Source: Conidiobolus incongruus B7586 | Lineage: Eukaryota; Entomophthoromycota; Entomophthoromycetes; Entomophthorales; Conidiobolaceae | Assembly: GCA_000697335.1 (NCBI GenBank) | Contig: JNEM01008876.1 | Span: forward strand, 1-13,704 | Direction: 5' to 3' | Length of the DNA stretch: 13,704 nucleotides | Shown: piece by piece, positions 1 through 8,460 of the stretch | Layout: every line of letters begins with the position of its first letter | Numbering within the stretch: the first letter of the stretch is position 1 | Position numbers and translations under genes: made by a program | Notes under the pieces: generated by a model | What the model was told of the DNA's origin: nothing | Databases searched by the model: none | What the model saw: only the letters and a program-made list of their open reading frames with translations

Positions 1-385
1 TTTAAAATTTATTAAAATATAGTATATTTTAAGTAATAGGTATATATTCAATAAATATTAAAATTTTTTATTTTAATCCAAAAAAATAAAATAACTGATA
101 AAAGTTAAAAGATATAATAATTATCTAGCTATAATCTTTAAAAGAAAACAAATAATATGATTTAACATAGTTATTAACTTAGTATTATATTTATTACTTA
201 TTAAAATTAATTATTCATTAAACCATTAGCTATTGTGAAATCTAATAGTTAATGTAAATAATTAAGTATATATTTATTTTTTGATAAAGTTATTAAAATA
301 TTAATATACAAAATATATTGAAAAATATATATATATATATAATATTTTATTTAATGAATTAATTCTAGATAAAAATTTATTATTT
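1..385. other. AT-rich intergenic spacer
   Basis: This stretch is nearly all A and T, with stop codons dense in every frame and no coding texture. An alternating AT run lies at about 325-340. It abuts the 3' end of the minus-strand relic frame that starts at 386. I see no RNA gene in it. Confidence 0.7.
325..340. repeat. (AT)n microsatellite
   Basis: An uninterrupted alternating A/T run of about 16 bases. It is one of at least five such tracts in the window. Confidence 0.85.
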
Positions 386-901
386 TCAAAATTTATAATA
401 GGAAATAAAGTATATATTATTGAAAGAGATAATAAGAAATTTTTTTGAACTAATAATGACCAAAATCAACAAAAAACTTTGAATCTTGGATATAAGTGTA
501 GAACCTAAACCCATAAGTACCAGGGTGGTTGGGTTGTTGAAGGTGATATGACCAAAGTCAATTGGATATTTATTCAGCTTACATAAGTTTACAAAGTGCC
601 TTTCAAAGTAAGCAGGATTATAAAGAATAATAATATCAGTCCAAGCTTGCTTGATAATATTACTGAGATCATCAGTTACACCAAGATTTAATATTACTAG
701 ATTCACTTATTTGTTTTCAGTAAGTGTTACATAAGAAGCATTTAAAATATCATTTTGTTTGGAACAGTCCAAGACTTTTTCTTCATTACTCTATACATAT
801 TCTTGAGCCAATGGAGTAGCAAAAAAGGGAAGCAGTTAAAGAATTTCATAATTGTAATTGTAATTTAAGCTTAATTAATACTATAATTGATGAAGGAATA
901 T
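386..901 (-). pseudogene. relic reading frame, unidentified protein
   Basis: Reading the minus strand down from about 901 to a TGA at 386-388, one frame keeps protein-like texture for about 170 codons. It contains mixed charged, aromatic and hydrophobic residues, and its G+C is visibly above the flanks, mainly at 440-860. The longest ATG-started part is 386-706 (106 residues), with segments such as DDLSNIIKQAW and PAYFERHF followed by a leucine/isoleucine-rich, possibly membrane-bound stretch. Upstream of 706 the same frame continues through five in-frame stops, all TAA or TAG. I do not recognise the family. A decayed host gene is the simplest reading. Alternatives are a gene with unrecognised introns, or chance openness in a slightly GC-richer patch. 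A reassigned code is unlikely, because the two good genes of the window encode glutamine only with CAA/CAG. Confidence 0.4.
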
Positions 902-3900
902 TCAATTATGGTAATCAAATTATGAATTCCAACATGAAAATTTATACTTGGTTTACCTTATATTTAATACATTAAAATAGTACTCGCTGATTAATCTTTT
1001 TGAGAGGTGCTAAAATTATGTTATTAACTAATTTCAAAATTTGAAATTTAAAAAAATATCCAAAATGGAGATTTCAATATAAAATACACTAAATAATCTT
1101 AATCTTTACAGTATTAAATGCATCATAAATTTTCAAATTTGGCTTAATTTAATACTCAAGTAATATTTTTATAATCACATAAATGTAATTATTTTAAATT
1201 TAACTATTAAATTATCACATTCATTCGATTATATCGTATAAATATTATTTGCTAAAATTATTATGTATAATTTTTGGAAAATGCAATTTCCCTTTCTATT
1301 TTGAAAACAAATTAGAGTTTAGTCTAATCATATATTTGATGATTTATAATAAGAATTTTAATTTATATTAATTGACCAATTTATTTCAATAATTCACTAT
1401 ATCAATAATTTGATTTATGGATTATTACACTATTATTATACATTTGATCTAGTTTTCGAATTTTAAATTTATCAGCTGCAATCAGATTATTTAAAACTCA
1501 ATTTCAATAATGATCAAATTATTTTTGGATATATTCTAATCATAATACATATTATATTATAATCATATATAAATAAAATCAAATATGAGGTTTCATTACT
1601 TGATATAAATGCTAATTTACAAGAGTATATAATTTTGCACTTACCAATTTTAATTGATTGTATAAATTATATTTTGCAACTTTCCTTTTAAAGATCCACT
1701 ATCTTATAATACATTATTTTATTATAAATTATATGAATATTGATAAAATTAGTTAAAAATAAGTTTACTATTGACCGAAATAAATCAAATAGTTATTCAA
1801 AATCAATATTCTGAGTATTTCACCATATAACAATCATTTTTTGATTATCAACGAATTATTAAATGTTGTCAATAATTTTGAACTCACATTTTGCTTAAGA
1901 TAATATTGATTTTATAATCTGATATATTTATTTGACAAAACTTATATCAATTTATTTTTATAGTTTTATGTAAATTTGTTTTACTTTGATGATTTATTGA
2001 TTAAGGTTATATGATATGATTAAAATAAATATTATAATTAAAAAGATTATAATCAATTTATTAATATATTTAATGTTGCGTTATTATGAAAGATAAAATC
2101 TAAGTTAATTAATCATAATTTTTACCTAACCATTAATAATTATAATATTGATAATCAATAATAATAAAAGTAATATTTTTTTTAGCTAATGATAAAAAAT
2201 TACAAAATTTTCTTTTATTAATAAAATCTAAGTTTTAAATCAAAACATTACAGATATTTAATATACTGAATAATAATTATTAAATATTATAGATAAAGTG
2301 GAATAATCATTGTCCAATTATTATGTTGATAAAACTTTTAATGATAATTTGCTAATATATATAAAATATTATTATTACATTTATTAGACCTTGATGAAAA
2401 ATTTTTATATAAAAATTCTAATAATATTTATTTTACCATGCATCATTATACCTACTTAACTGATATAAATAAATCTGAAATATACCATCAACGGAATACT
2501 TGATATACCTATAAATAAAAATAATGTATTTATATTTAAAATTAAGAAAAATGATTAATTATTATCAATAATGGTTATAGAAGATATTAGAAACGATATA
2601 AATAATTATAGAATATCAAATAAAAGCACAATTATGAATATTATTATTAATCGAATAATTTAAATTCAATAATTATGATTATTTTTTAATATCCATATAA
2701 TTTGGCATTTTTCACTGAATATATTAATAATAGTGAATTCAGCATAATTAACTTGATATTTTACTTTAAAAGAAATATTAAAATAATACTTCTATAATTG
2801 ATATTAATCAAATTACTTTATTAAAAGTTATAATCTTCAGTTAAATTTTGATATAAATATTTGGTGTTTAGATTAACAAATAATATAAATATGAGTATTT
2901 TATACCAATTGATTGATACTAAGACTATAGTAATAATCATTAATTATAAAGACAAAATAATAAATAAAACTGATTCATAATTATATAAACTTAATTTTTT
3001 TTGAATTTATCAAATTATTTCAAAACTATTATATCTCTAATTAATATATAAGTTCAACTCAATAAAAATAATAACTTATGAATATTTTATTTATTAAATT
3101 AAATCTATTAAAACAAAAAATAGGATATTTTGATATTTATTATAAATATAATCCTAATTATATTACTATATATATTAACTTTCATTTTAATAATTTAAAT
3201 ATTTTTTAATATTATTTTAAAATAACCATTCATTTTATTGGGTAATAGATTATATAAGAATTTGAAGATTTAAATTATTACTTTTATAATAATTATACTA
3301 TTAACATAGTATAGATATTCATTATAAATGATATTATATTAAATTGGAGAATATAAACTATATTATTAAGCATTTCTTTATTTACATACTATTTTCTCTA
3401 ATTATAAGAGATTTTTTCATTTTTGTCATTATATGAGAATTTTTCAAGGGTTGTAACAATTAATAGGTTCATTAATAAACTAAATATTGATTGACTACAA
3501 GTAGAAATGAATGTGAATAAAAATCCTGCAAGAATAAAATCAAGCAATTATAAAATATTATCAATAATACATATATACTTCCAATAATGAATAATTGAAA
3601 AGTCTAAAATTAACTTATAAAAGAAAATAAGTTATTAAATTATTAAATTATTAATTTATTTCTTTATATACCTTATAAAAATATAATAAATATTAATTAT
3701 CTTATAAATCAATTCATATCAAAATGATTCTTTTTTTAAGAATCAATAAATATTAATTTTAAGAATTGATACTATAATTTTGATATATGAAATATTCCCT
3801 ATTATATATATATATGCGTAGCTAAAATATTCAAAGTTATAATGAAAGATGAAAAAATTCTGATTATTGAATGAAAATTGCTTTAAATAATATAAATTCT

Positions 3901-4250
3901 AATAATCTAAAATATTAAATTAAGCATAATTCATTATATACAATTGAATATGCTTAAATATAAAGTACAAATTTTAGGGTGATATGTACAATTGTTAAGT
4001 ATCAAACTTTTAAATAATTTATATTCTAATAAGTTTAAAATCTAATATTTATATAATTGAAAATTATAATAATTTGTTATCTCTAAAAAAATATTAATTT
4101 GATAATATTTTAATTGGGTAAAATTTTAAAATTAAAAATAATTTAATAATAAAAAACATGTAAACTTCAATCTAATGGATTATATTCGTTTCAGGAGAAT
4201 TACTATAATTCACTTAATTAAGTTAAAATTACTATTAAATTTAAGGGTTT
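902..4250. other. long AT-rich intergenic spacer, no gene seen
   Basis: About 3.3 kb in which all frames are closed by frequent stops. The texture is CAA/TTG-rich, with motifs like TCAATAAT recurring on both strands. In a hand count of 1321-1680, CpA+TpG steps outnumber CpT+ApG about two to one. A slightly less AT-rich patch at about 3430-3540 has no open frame. A short AT run lies at 3803-3815. I see no RNA gene or transposon ends. Confidence 0.7.
3803..3815. repeat. short (TA)n run
   Basis: A 13-base alternating T/A tract inside the spacer upstream of the surface-protein gene. Confidence 0.7.
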
Positions 4251-4257
4251 TACCTAT

Positions 4258-4334
4258 TTGGTTGAAATTTTTTGAATTATTGTAATTTTGAAACTTTTAG
4301 CTCAATTGGTTCTTTTCCTAAAAATTAGTTGGTT
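4258..4334 (+). promoter_or_regulatory. three TTGGTT boxes upstream of TATA
   Basis: The hexamer TTGGTT occurs at 4258-4263, 4306-4311 and 4329-4334, and the last copy directly abuts the TATA box. The middle copy lies within CAATTGG, so it also contains ATTGG, an inverted CCAAT core. Three copies in 77 bases just upstream of a gene suggest a binding-site cluster. The function is inferred only from repetition and position. Confidence 0.4.
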
Positions 4335-4343
4335 TATATATAA
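4335..4343 (+). promoter_or_regulatory. TATA box of the cysteine-rich surface protein gene
   Basis: TATATATAA lies 56-64 bases before the ATG at 4399. A usual TATA-to-start spacing of about 30 bases would put transcription initiation near 4365-4375, giving a short 5' leader of 25-35 bases. AT-rich surroundings make a chance match possible, but the position is right and the local G+C is already raised. Confidence 0.5.
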
Positions 4344-4398
4344 GTAGTATTGTGTTCGAATATTATTAGATCATTTTCTTGTTTGGATTATTTTAAAT

Positions 4399-5160
4399 AT
4401 GTGGAAGGTTTATTTATTATTCTTTTTGGGATGTGCTTGGGGTCAGGGATTGAAATACGAATTGTGTACCCGATTGGATGTGACTGAGGCGAATTCAACT
4501 TGCCAAACTATAGTCCAAAATAATTCATCGAGTAGTCAAAATGGAACGTATAGGCCCAAGCCTCAGTGTGAAGGATGTTCAAAGTGCAAACATGCAAACT
4601 ATTTGTGTGAATTCGGTTGTGAAAGTATCAAAGCTGGTATTAATTTCAATCTCGTGAAGGCTTATATTCAAAATCTGATGGGGGATGACAAGTGTGTGGA
4701 TAAAGCACGATCTAAATGTCAATCTTGCTCCAAGGGCAATTGTGCCGATTGCGTGAATAACAGTTTGGAGTTCTACAATCGTTGTCAGAAGTGGGGCACT
4801 GCATTTGATAGATCTACTGGTGACGCGATGGGTGAATGCTTTAATAAGTGCGACAATTCGGCCAAAACTTATAATGACTTCTTCATATGTACATATACTT
4901 GCTACTTGCCCGGATTTAAGCAAATCAATACCGATCTGAATGGAATGAACAGTGTGAATTTAACAACAGATTCAAACTTGGTCAAATCGGGACTGGATCA
5001 ATATTGGCAACTCAAGAATATTTGCTACGACCAGAGTGAGTTAAAGATAGATAATAATACACAATACACCAGTCATGATTCTAATTCTATTAAGATCTCA
5101 TATCCTAATCTCCTAATAGTAGCAACATTGATTCTATTGTCAATAATTCTATTACAATAG
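4399..5160 (+). CDS. secreted cysteine-rich surface protein, probably GPI-anchored
   Basis: A 253-residue protein. Residues 1-16 form a signal peptide (MWKVYLLFFLGCAWGQ), with likely cleavage near 15-17. The mature part has 18 cysteines, an even number, as expected for a disulfide-bonded extracellular protein. They are arranged as C57-x2-C60-x2-C63, C70-x3-C74, C107-x2-C110-x4-C115-x2-C118, and twin CX3C motifs at C147/C151 and C164/C168. Seven N-glycosylation sequons lie at N32, 41, 42, 48, 120, 187 and 219. The C-terminus (about 237-252) is a hydrophobic run ending right at the end of the protein after a Ser/Asn-rich stretch. This is typical of a GPI-attachment signal, although a tail-located membrane helix is also possible. 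The ATG has A at -3 and follows a TATA box by about 60 bases. The TAG stop is followed at once by an in-frame TGA. Codon use is balanced, in contrast to the flanks. I do not recognise the family. A role in adhesion, cell-wall or host-surface contact is inference from architecture only. Confidence 0.9.
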   Translation: MWKVYLLFFLGCAWGQGLKYELCTRLDVTEANSTCQTIVQNNSSSSQNGTYRPKPQCEGCSKCKHANYLCEFGCESIKAGINFNLVKAYIQNLMGDDKCVDKARSKCQSCSKGNCADCVNNSLEFYNRCQKWGTAFDRSTGDAMGECFNKCDNSAKTYNDFFICTYTCYLPGFKQINTDLNGMNSVNLTTDSNLVKSGLDQYWQLKNICYDQSELKIDNNTQYTSHDSNSIKISYPNLLIVATLILLSIILLQ

Positions 5161-5194
5161 TGAAGAATAATGAAATATAATTTGTTAAATTAAT

Positions 5195-5200
5195 AATAAA
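5195..5200 (+). terminator. AATAAA polyadenylation signal
   Basis: AATAAA lies 35 bases past the TAG of the surface-protein gene, a normal position for a eukaryotic 3'-end signal. The AT-rich background makes chance matches common. Confidence 0.45.
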
Positions 5201-5340
5201 TCAATTTAAAATATATTAATTAATATACAATAATATATCCATAAAATAGAAATTTTAAATTATTATTTTCAATTATAGAGTTTCAATTAATATTTACCAA
5301 TTCAAATAATTTACTGAATATATTTTGATAACAGTAATTG

Positions 5341-5640
5341 TGGGAGGAAATAAACTTTTAGAGCTTAAACGGGGAATCTCCAGTGGTAAACAATAGGTTA
5401 CCACAGAAGTAAGGGAAATTAATGGGGTTCACGAAATCAGGTGAAAATGGCTTACTGCGAATAAAGTAAATACTTAATACTTTTACTTAGAGACTGAATA
5501 TTTTTGAAATAAAGATGGAAAGAAGAGTTTATTAAGTAATAGGTTCAACCAGTTTATAAAACATGGTACCTCCAATGTGACTTCTTGAATCAATGTGATG
5601 GATAAGATTGTTCCACATCAATTTCATCATATCATTATAT
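5341..5640. other. GC-elevated island with two short minus-strand open segments
   Basis: G+C rises abruptly here between AT-only flanks. On the minus strand, 5630 down to 5532 is an ATG-started 32-codon ORF (begins MMKLMWNN, ends KLVEPIT, TAA). From about 5485 down to 5358 another frame is open for about 40 codons (includes SPDFVNPINFPYFCGN, ends at TAA 5358-5360). A perfect 7-bp hairpin lies at 5383-5404. The texture suggests a gene remnant, or a small gene with introns that I could not place convincingly. A structured noncoding RNA is the other option. No family is recognised. Confidence 0.35.
5383..5404. repeat. perfect 7-bp inverted repeat (hairpin)
   Basis: GTGGTAA at 5383-5389 pairs exactly with TTACCAC at 5398-5404 around the 8-base loop ACAATAGG. 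It contains G-C pairs, so it stands out from the A/T-only palindromes common in this window. No tRNA fold was found around it. Confidence 0.6.
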
Positions 5641-6480
5641 TCCTATTCTAATAACAAAATAATTTTTTAATAAGAATCAGTTAAGTATTATAATATTATA
5701 TAAAATATAATGGTGCATATATGGTGATCAATATATTAATATTTTCAATTTTTATATATTTAAATATATTTTATCAATAAATTAATTTCAATAATTATTT
5801 TTTTAATCATATTTAATTATTTTTAATTTGACAAATGTAATTAATTGATATAACTTTTATGAATACTAGAATATTTTTTTATAATTTGATTAAAATTTTA
5901 ATTTTTAATATATATATTTGCTTTATGTTATTTTTGTAATGAATGAATAATTTAATATTAAATAAAATTACTATTAATTGATTAATAATAATTGAATTTG
6001 ATATTTAAATTGAGATTAAATTAACTATTAATAATTAGTCCAGTTAATTATATAAATATCAATTTAATATAATTAAAATCTCTGTTAATATTATTGATAA
6101 AAGTATATAATATATTTATATATTCAATTATATTTACCATAATTAATTTTCTAATATATAATATTTTAACTAATATAAAATCAATTATATCTATTATTTT
6201 AATAGGAAATAAACTTTTTTATTAAAAGAAATTTTATATAATAATGTAATATAATAAATAAAAAACTAAAAAAATAAATATAATAGAATACAAATAAGTC
6301 ATCATTTAAAAAAATAAAAAATTATCTATAAAATTAAATATCTTAAATATTATAAACTTATTAAATTATTGCTTAAAAAATGGATTTTATAAATCATCAT
6401 TGATATTTAAAATAAAAACTAAAAATATCCCTTTTATCATCTTTTTTTTAAAACCATATTATTATATAATTGACAATTCT
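5641..6480. other. AT-rich intergenic spacer
   Basis: Almost pure A/T with no open frame of note on either strand. It ends sharply at the GC-rich island that begins near 6489. Confidence 0.7.
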
Positions 6481-6635
6481 TAGATATGATAACTGTGATG
6501 ATTGCTACCTAATTGATACCTTTCCTCACTCCAATTTACTATTAAGTACCTGATTAACCAAATTAGGCCTTATTAACCTTTTACCAGTCCACGTCTGAGT
6601 GACCTCACTGTTACTCATCCATGCATACCTATGCC

Positions 6636-6642
6636 TATATAT
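6636..6642 (+). promoter_or_regulatory. TATA box in a pyrimidine-rich promoter region
   Basis: TATATAT is set in G+C-containing DNA (CCTATATATTTC), followed by a palindromic ACTTAAGT at 6646-6653. A C/T-rich tract at about 6664-6705 starts roughly 28 bases downstream, where initiation would be expected. The order of TATA box then CT-rich start region is typical of fungal promoters. AATAAA occurs at 6709-6714, still upstream of the ORF. Confidence 0.45.
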
Positions 6643-6750
6643 TTCACTTAAGTATAAGAAAGGCTCGTCTCCTTTTCTTGATTTTTTTTTACTTTACTTT
6701 CTTACATTAATAAACCTTTTGCCTATATCCAAAGCCAACCCTTTTTGTAT

Positions 6751-6782
6751 ACTCAAGTAACTGCTTATAGTTCCACTTGAGT
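6751..6782 (+). promoter_or_regulatory. strong hairpin in the leader of the 6845 ORF
   Basis: ACTCAAGT (6751-6758) pairs exactly with ACTTGAGT (6775-6782). Inside it AACT (6759-6762) pairs with AGTT (6769-6772), leaving a GCTTAT loop and a two-base CC bulge. This gives a 12-bp stem in all. It lies 63 bases before the ATG, within the likely transcript. It could be an RNA structure or a dyad for a DNA-binding protein. Confidence 0.5.
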
Positions 6783-6844
6783 CATTTTACACCAATCCTT
6801 CTAAACCCATTCCTATTGACATTTCTTGATTCTATCTTCTTAGC

Positions 6845-7036
6845 ATGTCGAATCCTAATGCTGCCATTGTTGCTGCTGGTCTAGTTGCTTTTTACAAAGC
6901 CCCATTTACAAGTGATCAAGGCCAAATAGCCAGAGACCTGATCATCAGTAGTTTACCCCAGTTGGTAGGTATTGTCGCGGATCGGGAGGTCCGCTCGCCT
7001 TTCAATTTTAACCGTCCGTCAAGATTCCAGATGTAA
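6845..7036 (+). CDS. short ORF of unknown function in a GC-rich island
   Basis: 63 codons from an ATG preceded by a C/T-rich leader with A and C around the start (TTAGC before ATG). The first 40 residues (MSNPNAAIVAAGLVAFYKAP, then SDQGQIARDL up to SLPQL) look like a genuine protein start with an alanine-rich helix. The last 23 are less convincing. GT occurs at 6965 and 6969, and AG at 7022-7023 and 7029-7030, so residues after about 40 may be intron rather than exon. Coding-like texture continues past 7036 in another frame (7033-7179, 48 codons, two tryptophans), and again at 7272-7394. A small spliced gene or a decayed one both fit. The product is not recognised. Confidence 0.4.
   Translation: MSNPNAAIVAAGLVAFYKAPFTSDQGQIARDLIISSLPQLVGIVADREVRSPFNFNRPSRFQM
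6977..6994 (+). other. GC-rich hairpin with GGGA tetraloop
   Basis: GCGGATC (6977-6983) pairs with GGTCCGC (6988-6994), giving six Watson-Crick pairs and one T-G wobble closed by GGGA, which fits the stable GNRA tetraloop class. It falls in the part of the 6845 ORF where the frame becomes doubtful and may lie in an intron of 59-66 bases. Confidence 0.45.
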
Positions 7037-7394
7037 TCCACTCACAAATATCAGGAACAACCCTTGCACAATGGAAAATTCCAGACTATAGCAGAAGCTG
7101 GAGCCTCAACACATTGGCCAAGGATCAACCACACTATAAAATAGTCACTGGACAGATATTTGCTGAGGGATCACTTTGATCAGGGCCAAGCCCTAGATCT
7201 TGCTATTTTAATAAAACTCCTCTAAAGTATCTAGTTAGCCATCTTTGGCCTGTTTCATCGAGCTCACGTGATCTTTATCGCAAGACTACTTTCCAGAAGC
7301 CTTGCAGTATCATGTTTCACAATCTGGCCTACAGAATGGCTGTGTCAGTGTCCTCAATGACGCTCCAAAAGCTAATAACTGTGACAATAACTAA
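7033..7394 (+). other. further open segments downstream of the 6845 ORF
   Basis: Two short frames have protein-like make-up. 7033-7179 is open for 48 codons to a TGA, and 7272-7394 for 40 codons to a TAA (includes YFPEALQYHVSQSG and NDAPKANNC). Neither starts with an evident ATG in context. They may be exons of the gene begun at 6845 or leftovers of a decayed gene. I could not identify convincing splice sites joining the second to the third segment. Composition drops to pure A/T immediately after 7394. Confidence 0.3.
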
Positions 7395-8460
7395 TTGAAA
7401 AATTAAGAATATATCTATGATTAATATACTATCAAGGAAATTCAAAAAATAGGTTAGTTATTAATATTTAGGAACTATTAATATATAATGCAAAATAATA
7501 TAGACTTAAAATTAATAATTTAAAAATTATATAATATATTTAGATATCAATTTATAAATAAATAGAAAAATTTTAGTTTTAATAATATAAGTTTAATATT
7601 TTTAAAAATAAATTATAACTTTCTTTTATTAATAATTTTTTCAAAATTTTGAAATAAATAAAATATAATGATTAAAAATATATAATTCAAATATTTGATA
7701 TTTTATTAATTAGTTAATTCATGAAATCTTAAAATAAATAATTTGGTTATTTAAATAATATATAAATGAGCAAAAAGTTAAAAGTTTATAAAAGAAGAAA
7801 AATATGATAATTTGAGATAAATAATATATTAATATATTATTTTTAAGATAATTTTTTAACTAAATTAATTATTATTAAGATATTTTATAATATTTTTTGA
7901 TATAATCATTAATTAACAAAATAAACTATTTAAATTAATCTTATCAAAAAATACAAAATAACAAATAAGAAACAAAAAAATAAATCAAAAAATATAATTT
8001 AAATTCAAAAAAATAAAGGAAAGTTTTTATTTAAAAAACTCAAATGGTTTATATATTTCAAATTAATTAAACTCTGGTTTATATTATGGATTTTCTAAAG
8101 TAAAATCAATTCTTGGGATATAAGGTTAAAATAACCTTTTTAAATTATTATTGTAAGTGTAATAGTAAAAGGTTTCTAATATAATACAAAGGAAGACTTG
8201 ATATAAAAGTAGTGTGGTATAGAATGTGGTAATATAATATGGAATAGTAAGCAAAGTTTAATTAAGCTTTAAACTGGGATAAGTCACTGATATATTACTT
8301 TGCATTTTTAATAATTTGAATTTTATGTGATTGAAAATAAATAAATGTTTTAATATATAATATATAAAAATAAATATATAATATAAATTTAATAGTTTCT
8401 TTTATTATTAATAACTTTTTGTTATATTTTTAACAAAGATTTAATACTTAAAAAATAGTT
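7395..8460. other. AT-rich intergenic spacer
   Basis: No open frame of note. The portion at about 8100-8300 is richer in G on the plus strand (GTGTGG, GGAAGA, CTGGGA) and so less purely A/T, but all frames are closed. No RNA gene is recognised. Confidence 0.65.

Larger units (their letters stand above)
6489..7384. repeat. 10-bp direct repeats bracketing a GC-rich island
   Basis: ATAACTGTGA occurs at 6489-6498 and again at 7375-7384, in the same orientation, almost exactly at the two edges of the GC-rich block. Both copies differ from the A/T-only background by carrying CTGTG. This could be a target-site duplication from insertion of about 876 bases, or coincidence. I see no inverted terminal repeats inside the pair. 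Confidence 0.4.

Noticed and set aside
386-706. Resemblance of PAYFERHFVNLCKLNKY to the heat-shock-factor DNA-binding domain (FVRQLNxYxF)
   Set aside because: Only a short stretch is similar. The expected lysine/histidine core and upstream tryptophan segment do not align well, so I leave the frame unidentified.
4579-4923. 114-codon open frame on the minus strand
   Set aside because: It lies wholly inside the well-supported surface-protein gene and has no independent support. It is a shadow frame.
5383-5560. Possible tRNA, from the hairpin and a GGTTCAACC resembling a T-loop at about 5541-5549
   Set aside because: No acceptor stem or anticodon arm could be fitted at correct spacing.
6489-7394. 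An LTR-type element, suggested by the order TATA box, AATAAA, hairpin, then ORF
   Set aside because: No second long terminal repeat, primer-binding site, polypurine tract, or protease, reverse transcriptase or integrase motif is visible. The evidence does not support naming such an element.
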